A stretch of DNA of 64,000 nucleotides, from contig NOKP01000015.1 of assembly GCA_002682825.1 (NCBI GenBank), positions 682,001 through 746,000 of the forward strand. Direction: 5' to 3'. Under the pieces are notes generated by a model. The model saw nothing but the letters and a program-made list of their open reading frames with translations. It was not told where the DNA came from and did not search any database. Both the position numbers and the translations under genes were made by a program. Positions 44,990-55,259 of the stretch are shown here, piece after piece. Origin of the DNA: Neonectria sp. B-13. Taxonomy: Eukaryota > Ascomycota > Sordariomycetes > Hypocreales > Nectriaceae. Every line of letters begins with the position of its first letter. Positions within the stretch are counted from its first letter, which is position 1.

Positions 44990-45805
44990 TCAATGAGCCA
45001 CCGACGCCAGCATTTCCAGCGTATCTAAGCTCCTCTTTATCTTCTTTGTGATTTCCGGGATGCGTTGAAACGCAAAAATATCGAAATGATGACCCTCTAT
45101 ATCCAAAATCTCTGTGAACATGCCCTCCTCATACCTATTCCATCCCAAGTTCCGGTCGAGACGGTAAGTGTCCACCAGACTGACACCATCGCCCTCCATA
45201 GGGACGTAAGACTCGGCACGCAGCATCGCCACGGGCGGCCGTCGCCCCGCCAGGCTGCCTTCCCAGACCGGGACGTCCCAGGTCTGGATCATCCGCCGCG
45301 CCTCCGTCATGGCGCGCTGCGAGAGGATCTGGTTCTTCGACTTGCCCTCCTCGGAGGTATTTGCCGGCGCGACACGGGGTCCGTTGGAAGGCCTGATGGG
45401 GAACACGCTGTCGATCATGAGGATGCCGATGATCCTTACGCCGCAGTCCTCCGCCAGCTGCCTCGCAACCTCGAGGCTCAGCAGCCCGCCCATACTCCAC
45501 CCACCGAGGAGGATGTCCACGCTGCCATCTGGGTTGCGCTTTGAGGGGAAGTCGGGGTCGGCGATGGCCGTTTTAATGAAGCCGGCGTACAGAGTGCCCA
45601 TCTGCGGAATGCCGCCCTCGAAGACCGCCCCGTTGCGGAAGTGCGGGTTGTGGATGCCGTACACCGGCCGCGAGAGAGGGTCTAGGCAGTGGTAGGAGAA
45701 TGTAGTGCCGCCGCCATCGTGGATGAGAAAGACGGGCACGGCGCGGCCTTTCGCATTGGGTCGGAGCCAGTCTTCTGGCTGGATGAGCTCTGGATTCGCT
45801 TCCAT
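44990..45805 (-). CDS. Stand-alone thioesterase (PKS TE-domain type)
   Basis: Single exon, 271 aa. An alpha/beta-hydrolase: Ile-His-Asp-Gly-Gly-Gly-Thr-Thr oxyanion region at about 28-35, nucleophile elbow Gly-Trp-Ser104-Met-Gly-Gly, Asp132 after strand 6 (Met-Ile-Asp-Ser) and His in Gly-His-His-Phe-Asp near the C-terminus. This is the pattern of the terminal thioesterase of fungal polyketide synthases, including the Tyr-Gly-Ile-His-Asn-Pro-His-Phe segment, but here it is a free protein. No synthase lies in the window. It might edit or release chains of a synthase elsewhere, or act on other thioesters. No targeting signal is seen. Confidence 0.8.
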   Translation of the reverse strand: MEANPELIQPEDWLRPNAKGRAVPVFLIHDGGGTTFSYHCLDPLSRPVYGIHNPHFRNGAVFEGGIPQMGTLYAGFIKTAIADPDFPSKRNPDGSVDILLGGWSMGGLLSLEVARQLAEDCGVRIIGILMIDSVFPIRPSNGPRVAPANTSEEGKSKNQILSQRAMTEARRMIQTWDVPVWEGSLAGRRPPVAMLRAESYVPMEGDGVSLVDTYRLDRNLGWNRYEEGMFTEILDIEGHHFDIFAFQRIPEITKKIKRSLDTLEMLASVAH

Positions 45806-46346
45806 GGCTCAGAATGCCACGTTTGATGCTCTGTGAAATGCGCTTGTTGCTGGAGCTGGGTAGGCGAGGGTTGCTGGAACGCAGAGTGATAGTGCAAAAT
45901 GTCCGAGATTGGCGCACGCCACCCAGGAACACAACCACGTGTCACAGTCGCAGGACTGTGCTCTTCTCGTTGCTCGTATTCAGTACCGATAATTCACGGC
46001 TGGAACTGCTCCGTTTTTTTTGGCGAGACCACGCTTTCCATAGAGCTGAGGGGTGCATCAAGAGACAGGCAAGAGAGTTGAGGGCTTAGGTACTTGGCTG
46101 GCGAGTGGGTCGTAACCCAGAGCCCAAATCCCGCCGAAGACCGACGGTGCCAATCGGACCGCTCCATCAATGTCGGCTCCCGACATGTCCGCACCTGCTG
46201 GGCCACACTCGGAGGTCGACCGGATTTCATCGGCGACTATTCGGTGCTGTGGAGTCGGAGCAATCGCCCATGAAATGTGAGCAGATGCTAGTGGTAAGGG
46301 TAAATTGAGTAGTTTTTGTATTGGTGTGGGTATTGGTATTGTCCAT
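45806..46346. other. Intergenic, no gene seen
   Basis: 541 bp holding the thioesterase promoter and the 3' flank of the next minus-strand gene. Confidence 0.55.
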
Positions 46347-47893
46347 TTATTCATCTTCATATCCATCATCATCTTCATCTTCATCTCTGTGGCGCATTTG
46401 AGCCTGATACCCTTGCAGTCGCCAAAGGAGTAGATGCAACTTTCTCATGCTCTCGCTCCTCCAGAGCTTCAGCACTACATGTTTGCTGTCTCGAAACATC
46501 TCTGAGGAGTCCCGCAGCCTCTGGACTTCCTCTTCACCCAATAGCCAGGTCAAGTTGTGCACTGGCAGCTTGCTCCAATAGTTGACGCCCTCCACGTCAA
46601 ATGTCGCGAATGAGTCTGCCACGGGATCAACCTTGCCCGAAAGCCAAAGCACACATCCCGCCTTCTTGATATTCTTTACTTCATCCCAGCTGGCAACTGA
46701 CTGCATAAACCTGAAATCCGGACTGGTGCTACGTTCGGCACGATAGATGAGAGCGTCTGCCGCGGTTCGTCGTTGCTGTTTGAGGAGAAAGTCGGCCATA
46801 TCAGATCGATAAATAGTAGTGCCAAAGCTGACAGTGGATGCAGCCATGCCGTTTCGGAGAGCGAGGAGTCGGTTCACATAAACGCGGTTTTGCTTTTTCT
46901 TGGTACCCGTGGGTCTTCCAGACATGGCATCAACAACGGCCATGCGCGAGAGGCAATAGCTCGTTAGTGGTGCTTGCCTGCGTCGCTCCGTCTCCTTTGA
47001 TGCCTTATTCGCACCGTCGGGTATTGTGATCGATGCGTCCGTCGCTGGGGCATCGAGTTCGTTTGGTTGTTCGTCTGATGCACTCGCTGGGCTCGGCTCG
47101 CTGTTGTCACCGTCCTTCGACTTAGGCTCCGTTTGACCGGTAGGTGACCACGGTCCAGGCGTGTACACTGGGACGACAGAATCGAATGCAAAAGGGCCGG
47201 GAGCCCACCAGGCTTGCTCCGGTTTCTCGGGATGACGTATGAGTTCGAAGTCCTGGAGGAAGTATCTCGGCAGATAGGACTCAGTGTTGGAGCATTTTCG
47301 TAGCGGCGACATCATTGCCTGCGCTGCTCGATGTGTTAGCGAGGCCACCAAGTATGTGTTTATTCGTTATGCCTACCAAATGGGTTGTTGGAGAGCTTCT
47401 TTCGGAATTGGCCCGAGATCTTTCCAGGGTCGCTTTTCCTCTGTTTGCGCCTCGCCTTCATCCACGCAGGGTCCATGATGGGCGAGATAGGCAGCGACCC
47501 GACGGCCGTGGTGATTGTTTTTGCATCTGGGTCAATCCGAAGGGGGTTGCCTTCGACATCGTGGCCGAGCTGCGACTCAACCTGCTGGACGAGCGTCTCT
47601 TTGGTGAGGGCAGATTTATCGTAGGAGCCCCATCGTCGGGGTTGGACGGCGACTCGAAGACGGCCCGAACAGACCGCGGTGCATCGCTTCATCGCCTGTC
47701 GAATTGATGCAGCCAATTCATCGTCCGGGGGGTAGGTTGGCGTGCTGTCGTCGTTTTCGATTGCTGTGTTGAGCTTAAATTTGCAGTGCATGGATCTACG
47801 GATTGGTTGTGGACGAAGCCTGGAAATTCTGGTGACACGCGCCTCGCTAGCTTCCGCGGGACATGCATGCTCCCCCACCCTTTCCGGTCGCAT
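46347..47893 (-). CDS. Putative mitochondrial protein of unknown function
   Basis: Two exons, 47893-47377 and 47323-46347, 497 aa. An Arg-rich N-terminus (Arg-Val-Thr-Arg-Ile-Ser-Arg-Leu-Arg-Pro) without acids from about 19 to 34 could be a matrix-targeting signal, although residues 1-18 do carry Glu. The body is basic, with a Pro-Arg-Tyr-Phe-Leu-Gln-Asp-Phe-Glu-Leu segment at the exon junction and a later Trp/Leu-rich region. The last 15 residues are almost all Asp/Glu. I do not recognise the family. An alternative start is Met35 (47791). Its ATG is only 52 bp from the ATG of divergent mitochondrial ClpP, hinting at a shared promoter and mitochondrial role. Confidence 0.72.
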
Positions 47894-47945
47894 TACGGAT
47901 ACTGTCCCTTCTTTGCGTCCTCAACACCACGTACCGCTTCCGAGA

Positions 47946-48918
47946 ATGATGCGACTACGGCCTAGATCGATCCTCGCATTGCGCGGCGTGTCGCAGCAGC
48001 ATGTGAGGGCCTTTGGCTTCTCCAGCTCCGGTACGCCGGCATCGGCACCGCCCACGGCCAACATTCCGATGCCCTACATCGAGGAGACATCGGTGAGCTT
48101 CGTCGCACCCTTCGCGACCGTCTCTTGAGCTAATAGTTGCAGGCTGCTGGACGGAAAACATGTTTGAGGCACCCCATGCTTGTACTTGAGTCGTAATGCT
48201 GATTGATTACAGGGGACATCTTCTCCAAGCTGCTGCAGGTACTGTGCCCGCCGTCGTCTCTACGTTGCCGCATGCTGACACTTCTAGGAACGCATCATCT
48301 GCCTCAATGGCGAGGTAAACGACTACATGTCCGCTTCGATCGTCTCCCAGCTGCTCTGGCTCGAGTCCGATACTCCCGATAAGCCCATCACGATGTACAT
48401 CAACTCCCCAGGTGGCTCCATCACCTCAGGTTCGCTCCCACTCGCTCTGTTCAACGGGTTGAGCTCACACAGCCCTAGGAATGGCAATCTACGACACGAT
48501 GACCTATATAAAATCCCCCGTGTCGACAGTCTGCGTCGGTGGCGCCGCGTCGATGGCCGCCATCCTTCTCGCTGGAGGCGAAGCTGGAAAACGATTCTCT
48601 CTCCCCCATAGCTCCATTATGATTCATCAACCGCTGGGTGGCACCCGGGGCCAAGCATCAGATATTCTCATCTACGCGAATCAAATCCAGAAGATACGAG
48701 GACAATCCAACACGATTATGCAGTACCACCTCAACAAGGCGAAGGGACACGACAAGTATAGTCTGGAAGATATTAACGATTTGATGGAACGAGACAAGTA
48801 CTTGACTCCCGAGGAGGCATTGGAGCTGGGTGTTATTGATGAGGTTCTCACGAAGCGACCTGATGTGGAGAGTAAGCCAAAGAAGGACGGCGAGGTTGAA
48901 GCCCCGAAGACGAGTTGA
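47946..48918 (+). CDS. Mitochondrial ATP-dependent Clp protease, proteolytic subunit
   Basis: Five exons: 47946-48092, 48143-48161, 48213-48238, 48288-48429, 48479-48918, total 774 nt, 257 aa. Exons 2 and 3 are only 19 and 26 nt, but are needed to restore the family sequence before Asp-Ile-Phe-Ser-Lys-Leu-Leu. An Arg-rich mitochondrial presequence precedes. The catalytic triad is Ser136 (Gly-Gly-Ala-Ala-Ser-Met), His161 (Ile-His-Gln-Pro) and Asp217 (Glu-Arg-Asp-Lys-Tyr). There are about seven extra residues between His and Asp compared with bacterial ClpP. ClpP forms a double heptamer that degrades matrix proteins with ClpX. Exon 2 uses a GTTTGA donor. There are two adjacent possible starts (47946, 47949). 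Confidence 0.94.
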
Positions 48919-49804
48919 AGCCGTTAAGAGGACCATGCCAAGGGCGTTAGCGACGAAGGACGGACACAACATCTCAAAGCGCAGTTGGATGCTAGACTTA
49001 GACAGAAGAACGGTCGGATGTTCATATTGAATGTCGACTTTAGCAAATCATGTACGACTAGGAAGGAATCAAGCCCGGTCTATGGCCATACGACGGCTTT
49101 ATTAGTATTGTTGTTAGCTTGATTCAACCACCAGCAAGGATCCTTCGGCGAGAAGTCTTCGGGTAATCGGGGCCGGTCGTGTCTTGCCCATCCAACCGCC
49201 GAAAACTGCGTCGCACCGTCAATTTGTCGACAAATGATGCTTGATCTTCTGTTGAGCGATATTTTAGCAAAGACAGGGATTGCAATCGTCGCGATGTTGT
49301 TCACCTAAACCACACCCCCTTCTAGTATCTCTTATACTGCCGACAGACTGGAGGCGAACGGTTCATAGCTTAATAGAGCGGACCTTCTCCAGCTCTTGGT
49401 GTCTTCCGCAGTTACGAGGTATCATGGTGTTTTGGAGTGTTCATTCATTTTAGTTACCACGCGAAGATTCAAAACCCGTTCAATGGAATAAACGAACTGA
49501 CGTTCAAAGAAGTAAGATCTATAATCGTACAACCTCTTGATATGTCCTAGCAGCTCAAGCGACTATCGAGTCTGGACACAACAAGAGGCATGCCGCTATC
49601 CAGATCAGCACACTAACGGGGCTTGACGTCATGCCTTTATCCACAAATGCCCCACTAATCGCTCAACGTGCCCCGCGATGCCCCTCCACGAATGTCCCAA
49701 GGAGTGCCTTCAAGTCATTGGCTATTCCGCCTTGAACGTGTCCCAAGGAAGATCTGCAAAGGTTTTTATTTCTCTGAACAATTTTTCAGTACAATAAACC
49801 CAAG
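48919..49804. other. Intergenic, no gene seen
   Basis: 886 bp between ClpP and the ARMT1-like gene. Short frames only. Confidence 0.55.
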
Positions 49805-51490
49805 ATGGAGTACGATACCAAGACGCGTATGTGAGCCTGCAATCCTCGAAGCACCATCGAACTGACAGCGCATCCACAGCCCAGTCCGTCACCAGCGACC
49901 CCAAGTCGTTCGCCAGCGACTCCGTCCGTAAGCGCTGGCCTGTGATTCTGGTAGGTGAGGCCGAAGCAGTTGTGTTCCTCGGATGCTGACTGTTCTACAG
50001 ACCGGTGCCATTGACGACGTCTATCGAGCCGTTTCGCGCGCCACAGACCCCGAGGCGCAAGCTGAGGGCAAGAGGATCGTCGAGCAGCTCGGAGCCCTCA
50101 AGTACGAGGTTGAGCACGACCGCAAGCTCACGTACGAAACTCCATGCCCTGACGACAAGACCCAATGGGACTAACGTGCATAGTCCCATTCCCGACGATG
50201 GCTTCAGCGACGAGATCAAGGCCTACAACAAGGAGGTCGAGGACCTTGGCACTCCTAACTGGTTCGACGTTCCTTGGCTTTTCTCTGAGTGCTACATGTA
50301 CAGGTAAGACCTCTGTGAACCATGCGCTATATGGAAAAGTCACTAAGGCTGCGAAACCAGACGGATTAGCACCTTCTTCGTTCTTACCAAGCACTGGAAG
50401 AACTACGACATGTTCGCTCGCCAAAAGTTGGACACCTTTCGATCCTCGCGACCGGCTGTCCTCGAACTCGCCAGCAAGTACAAGGGGCTTGTCGAGCAGC
50501 TTCGCGCGGACAAGGACGTCACTCACAACCCCGAAGCTGAGAAGCTCCTGTTCGCCGAGATGTTCGAGATCTGCCTCTGGGGTAACGCGACCGACCTGTC
50601 CCTCCTCACCAACCTGACGTACGAGGATATCCAGAAGCTCCAGGGTGCTGAAGCCCGAAAGGCTGCTGAGAAGAACATCCTGGTTAACGACCTGCCCCGT
50701 GCCTACGATATTCTCAAGAAAGCTCAGGCTTCAGGAAAGAAGGAGCGCGTGGTCGATATCGTCCTTGACAACGCTGGCTTCGAGCTATACGTCGACCTCA
50801 TCCTGGCCGGTTACCTGCTCTCATCTGGCCTCGCCACGCAGGTTGTCTTGCGACCCAAGTCCATCCCTTGGTTCGTTTCCGACGTCCTCCCTAGTGACTT
50901 TGCCGCTCTCCTCACCGCCATCGCCAACCCTCGTGGTCTATACGAGACTGCCTCAGACGACGAGAAGCTCCAAGATAAGACACCCGAGCCCCTGCCCAAG
51001 AGCGCCGAGCAGGACCTCCAGTTCCTGTTCCAGGAGTGGGCCGGCTTCCACGCCGAGGGCCAGCTGATCCTCCGCCCCAACCGATACTGGACTGCTGGTG
51101 GCAGCTTCTGGCGACTTCCCCACGAAAACCCCGACCTGCTTGAGGAGCTCAAGCCAGCAGAGCTAGTCATTTTCAAGGGTGACTTGAACTACCGAAAGCT
51201 TACTGGTGATGTAAGTCTTCTGATGCGTTACCAAATCTCGAGTACTAATTAAGCGACAGGCATGGTGGGATCCTACCACCCCTTTCAGCGAGGCCCTCGG
51301 TCCCATGGGTCCCTCCTCTGGTATCAACGTTTTGTCGCTGCGAACTTGCAAGGCTGACGTTGTCGTTGGTCTTCCTGCTGGCAAGGACGAGGAGCTTAGG
51401 GCCACCGAGGGCGGCGGTGGCGACAGCGGTTCACGACGATGGGCGTGGCACGGAAAGTGGGCTGTTGTTTGCCTTTCCGAGGGACATTAA
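49805..51490 (+). CDS. ARMT1/DUF89 damage-control phosphatase
   Basis: Six exons: 49805-49826, 49880-49950, 50001-50131, 50184-50303, 50361-51210, 51260-51490, total 1425 nt, 474 aa. The DUF89 (ARMT1-like) fold is marked by Val-Leu-Asp-Asn-Ala-Gly-Phe-Glu-Leu-Tyr-Val-Asp-Leu (metal-binding Asp/Asn) and Phe-Lys-Gly-Asp-Leu-Asn-Tyr-Arg-Lys-Leu-Thr-Gly-Asp. A separate exon carries Ala-Trp-Trp-Asp-Pro-Thr-Thr-Pro-Phe. Family members are metal-dependent phosphatases that remove reactive sugar phosphates, for example fructose-1-phosphate, as metabolite repair. Yeast YMR027W is of this type. Probably cytosolic. The C-terminus has a Gly/Ser-rich insertion before Trp-His-Gly-Lys-Trp. Confidence 0.92.
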
Positions 51491-51843
51491 AAGTTGGCTC
51501 ATGGTCTGGATGATTTAATGCTTGATCGACGGTGTAATAGACTCATGATAGACGGACCTCGGAATAGAAGGAAAGAAATGAGACTTTGCCAACTGAGCGT
51601 GCATCCTTCATCTCGGAAATGCCCCACAGTAGGATTCGCATCCATGTTCAACTCTTTAGCCGCCCCAAACAATACAACCTCTGATTTGCCCGCCTTGCGG
51701 GGCCGAGAGACATATGAGGCCAAGCTTTTGCAGCCACAGGCCCCCTTTGACGCTCACCTCCATCCTCCGGGCACACGTCAAGGCCAAAGACGGGCAACTT
51801 GCTTCTTACATCTTTCAGCATAATCTTTGGGTGTCATTTCGCC
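51491..51843. other. Intergenic, no gene seen
   Basis: 353 bp; 3' flank of the ARMT1-like gene and promoter of the membrane-protein gene. Confidence 0.5.
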
Positions 51844-53048
51844 ATGGGAATCCTCTTCTCCCGTCCAGGTAAAGACACCTTCCCACCGGGGGCTTATGCC
51901 GCTGGCGCAACGGCGTCCATTAATGGGTCGAGCATTGCCCCGTATCTGGGCGTCAACTCCGGCCTCTACGGAGACATCCCGACCGGAGACCTGCCGCCGA
52001 TCCCGTTTGAGTGGATCATTTCGCCGTCCGAGATCAAGCACTCTTGCCCGAATCAATCGCAGATTATCACCATGTTTGCCGTCACCGAAACGATCATCGT
52101 ATTACTCACGCTCGTTGCCGCATACCGACCCGTTGTCCATTTCCTGTCCCGTGGGTGGCTCGGAAGACGAAAGAAGGACTCGGTCAAACTGACTTGGACG
52201 ATTGTCGTTGCGTGCCAGCTCCTAGCCAATGCGACAATTGCCGGCATGGTTGGGAACACGCCGGGTTACGGGCGTCTCAACATGCTGCACATCTTCACGG
52301 TGTACATTGCACGGCCCCGCTTTCACGTTGTCATTCTCGGCCTGCTGCGCAGTGTCGTGGGCGTCCAGCGCACCCGAGACATGGACAAGACAAGGATCGT
52401 CGACAAGAGAGTTGACGACCGCGTCGAGTTCCCGTATACCGACGCCTATATCGCCACGGCCATCTCGGAGATGCTGCTGTTGGTCATCGCCGCCATCTTC
52501 ACCAGCACGACGTGGCACCGAATGCCGTCGGCGTCGGTGGCCCGCGACTACACCTCCGACATTGTCAGCTTCGTGTCCAGCACCCCGGCCGTCATGTTGC
52601 TGTGCATCGTCGCATTTGTGCCCGTGTACAAGCGCTACGGAGATGCATTCCCGCTCGAGGGCCGGCGGTACGAGACGGCGAGGCGCTGGGGCGTCACGGT
52701 GAGTGCGGATGGACAGGCGTCGTTGCAGGTTCGTGAGACGAAGCGCAAGAGGTCCATGGCGAAAAGGACCGGCAGCGCGGTGGCGGCGGCGGCATTCATG
52801 GGGTTTGTGTGCTTGATTCAGTGGTCTTACTGGACGCGGTTCCTGACTCTTTCTGGAGTGCTGTAAGTGTGATGTGGACGATGATGACGGTTTGCTGACA
52901 TGGCGCAGCTTCTGCCCACCAAAGTTGATTGAGTCGGGAGTCGTCTGGACTATCTTCACCCTCGTCGGTCAGTCATTCGTCAATACGCGGCATTATCCTT
53001 CATGTTGCTGATCTGTTGATAGGAACCTTGGCCGGCGCCGCGTCGTGA
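51844..53048 (+). CDS. Multi-pass membrane protein of unknown function
   Basis: Three exons: 51844-52862, 52909-52967, 53023-53048, total 1104 nt, 367 aa. About six hydrophobic segments: near 80-100, 118-140, about 205-225, 245-262, 312-332 and the C-terminal 340-365, which is assembled only by splicing the two small last exons. The Gly/Pro-rich N-terminus has no signal peptide. Basic loops occur at Arg-Arg-Lys-Lys and Lys-Arg-Lys-Arg. No family is recognised. The frame continues upstream only to a TTG (51799), so ATG 51844 is used. Confidence 0.78.
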
Positions 53049-53646
53049 AACAAAAACAACTGTTGCTAGCCGAATTGTGGACACATGATAGGGCGTTTTG
53101 GAGGAAGCGTGGTTAAATCGTATCTAGATGAAGTTGACGCAAAGTGATCCTAGCTCATGTAAAGCCAGTGACCAGTGGTGTGCGAACCCGTCGGTCTATG
53201 CTAGTTCACGGATGACAGCAGGGTTAGCCTTATCGCTGTAGGTATCCAGTAGTCCGTAGTCCATTCACAATGTTCCGATTTATTAACTAGAGGTAGCACG
53301 CATACGTCGTGGATGCGGGTGAAGCTGTCGTTACCGGGCACTGCAGAGATCATCGGCTCGGTCAGATTCCAAAAAGGAGATAGATCGAATCTATCTCAAA
53401 CTGTCGTACGACAGAAAAAAGACCAAGCGGGTCGAAGCCTGGGGTTATGCAACATGTTGAATGGATCTGTGTACGTTCCACGGGTCGATGGCATGTCACA
53501 CTATCCTGATATCTCGAGTCTCATGGTCGAGTCTGAGATGCGTATATAGGTCCATAGCTATAAGCTATTCGAAGTAGACATCATCTTCATCGTAGCACAT
53601 TTTGTCTCGCTCTGAATCTTACAGTGTTCCCCGTCGTGCAAGCGCC
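53049..53646. other. Intergenic, no gene seen
   Basis: 598 bp; promoter of the O-methyltransferase. Short frames only. Confidence 0.5.
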
Positions 53647-55002
53647 ATGTCTATCAACAAAGCCCAAATTCAGATTCTCTCCGCGCGTCTGACGACCGCC
53701 GTCAGTGGCCTTTCCCCTCTTGACGATGGGAAAAGTGTCGACAAGCGCCAGGCCGTCATTGCCGCTGCGCGGGAAATCCTGCACGAAGTCACCCTGCCGG
53801 AGGAGGAATGGCTTGCAGAGGTTGCCCTGATGTGCATCATGACAGCCTCTCGCTTGTTCCTTAGATGGGGAGCCTTCGATGGGATTCCTGTCAAGGGGAC
53901 TGTGGCCTACGATGACTTGGCCGAGAAGCTGGACATCGACGCGAGTCTGTTCCGTGAGTTCCCCTCGAGAAAACACTATGAGAGGCCTGTATGTAATTGA
54001 TTCGACTAGGGCGGGTTGGTAAGGTGCTCGTGACTGGAAAAATCCTCCAGGAGGTTGGCGATGCTCACCTCGCCCACACACCCAAGTCCTTGGTCTACGC
54101 AAACTCCGGTCCTTACAGCTTCCTGGCCCGCATGACGTAAGTTCGTTGCTTCCCAAGACATGTTGCAGCACACTCACTAGACCTTCGCAGCTTTGACGAG
54201 ACTTTAAAGTCCTGTGCTTTCTTGCCTGAATACTTTGACGAGTATCGTGGCGAGCCTCAGGGGCCTGTCGGCTGTCCGTACAGCTTCGCCCACGGACAGC
54301 CCGACAAGTCCCTCTGGGATATCATGAACAAAGACCCAGTGCGCATGCAGACTTTCATGCAGGCCATGAAGACGGCCGAGTCACAGATGCCTGCAACGGT
54401 GCTGTACGACTTTGGGTGGGTCAAGGAAATGCTCGCGAGGCAGACTGAGAGGATGCTGTTCGTCGATGTTGGCGGCGGGAAAGGCCACGTCGTGCAAGGA
54501 ATTTGCGAGGAGAATCCGTGGCTGCCAAAGGAGAAGTGTGCCGTCCAAGACAGAGACGATGTCATCCAAGAGGCAAGCATTGCGGACAACCCCAACCTTA
54601 GAGGAGTCAAGATGATGGCGCACGACTTCAACCTCGAGCAGCCCATCAAAGGTACGGACTGATCCTCTCACGACTGATTCTAGCTCACATTACCTAGGCG
54701 CCTTGATCTATCATCTCCGTCGCTGTCTCCACAACTACGGCGACGAGATCAGCATCGGCATTCTCCGCCACATCGCGGACGCCATGGCCCCGGACAGCCG
54801 CCTGCTTATCGTGGAGCAAGTCATCGCAAGCCCGCCGTTGCCCATGGAATCTCAATTCGATTTTGTGATGATGACGATCGGGGGAAAGGAGAGAACTGCG
54901 AGACAGTTTGAGGATCTGGTGAAGCAGGCCGGGCTGGATATTTTGGAAATTCACAGGAAGCCCAATACGCCTATTTCCGTCGTTGAGTGCGTCAAGACTT
55001 GA
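53647..55002 (+). CDS. O-methyltransferase, secondary-metabolism type
   Basis: Four exons: 53647-53953, 54010-54136, 54191-54651, 54698-55002, total 1200 nt, 399 aa. An N-terminal winged-helix dimerisation region (Glu-Val-Gly-Asp-Ala-His-Leu-Ala-His-Thr-Pro) is followed by the class I Rossmann fold with SAM motif Val-Asp-Val-Gly-Gly-Gly-Lys-Gly. The catalytic-base segment is Leu-Arg-Arg-Cys-Leu-His-Asn-Tyr, whose His is retained. It belongs to the caffeate/sterigmatocystin-type O-methyltransferases that methylate phenolic hydroxyls. The partner pathway is not visible: its neighbours are a membrane protein and a secreted Ser/Thr-rich protein, not a synthase. Confidence 0.9.
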
Positions 55003-55259
55003 TGACTTGCTTATTTACTACCTGTTCAAGCTCAAGCGCTAAGTATTTCAACATGCTTAGTGCTTTTCATGATATCAAATTGAATTATCTTTTCCATAGA
55101 CTCAACACAGAAGTCATAAAATGCCTGGTCGGCGTTGCTTGTTCATGTTCTATCTTCATCAACTCACAAAAGATTCAAGTATTTTAAAATACAAAGGAGT
55201 GTAGAGAATGAAAGCGCGCCAAAGACTGTCTGTCCTGTCTAGCCAGATCATCTACCTAA

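Noticed and set aside
44990..55002. Thioesterase plus O-methyltransferase as a biosynthetic gene cluster
   Set aside because: They are 8 kb apart, separated by ClpP and the ARMT1-like housekeeping genes, and no core synthase is present.
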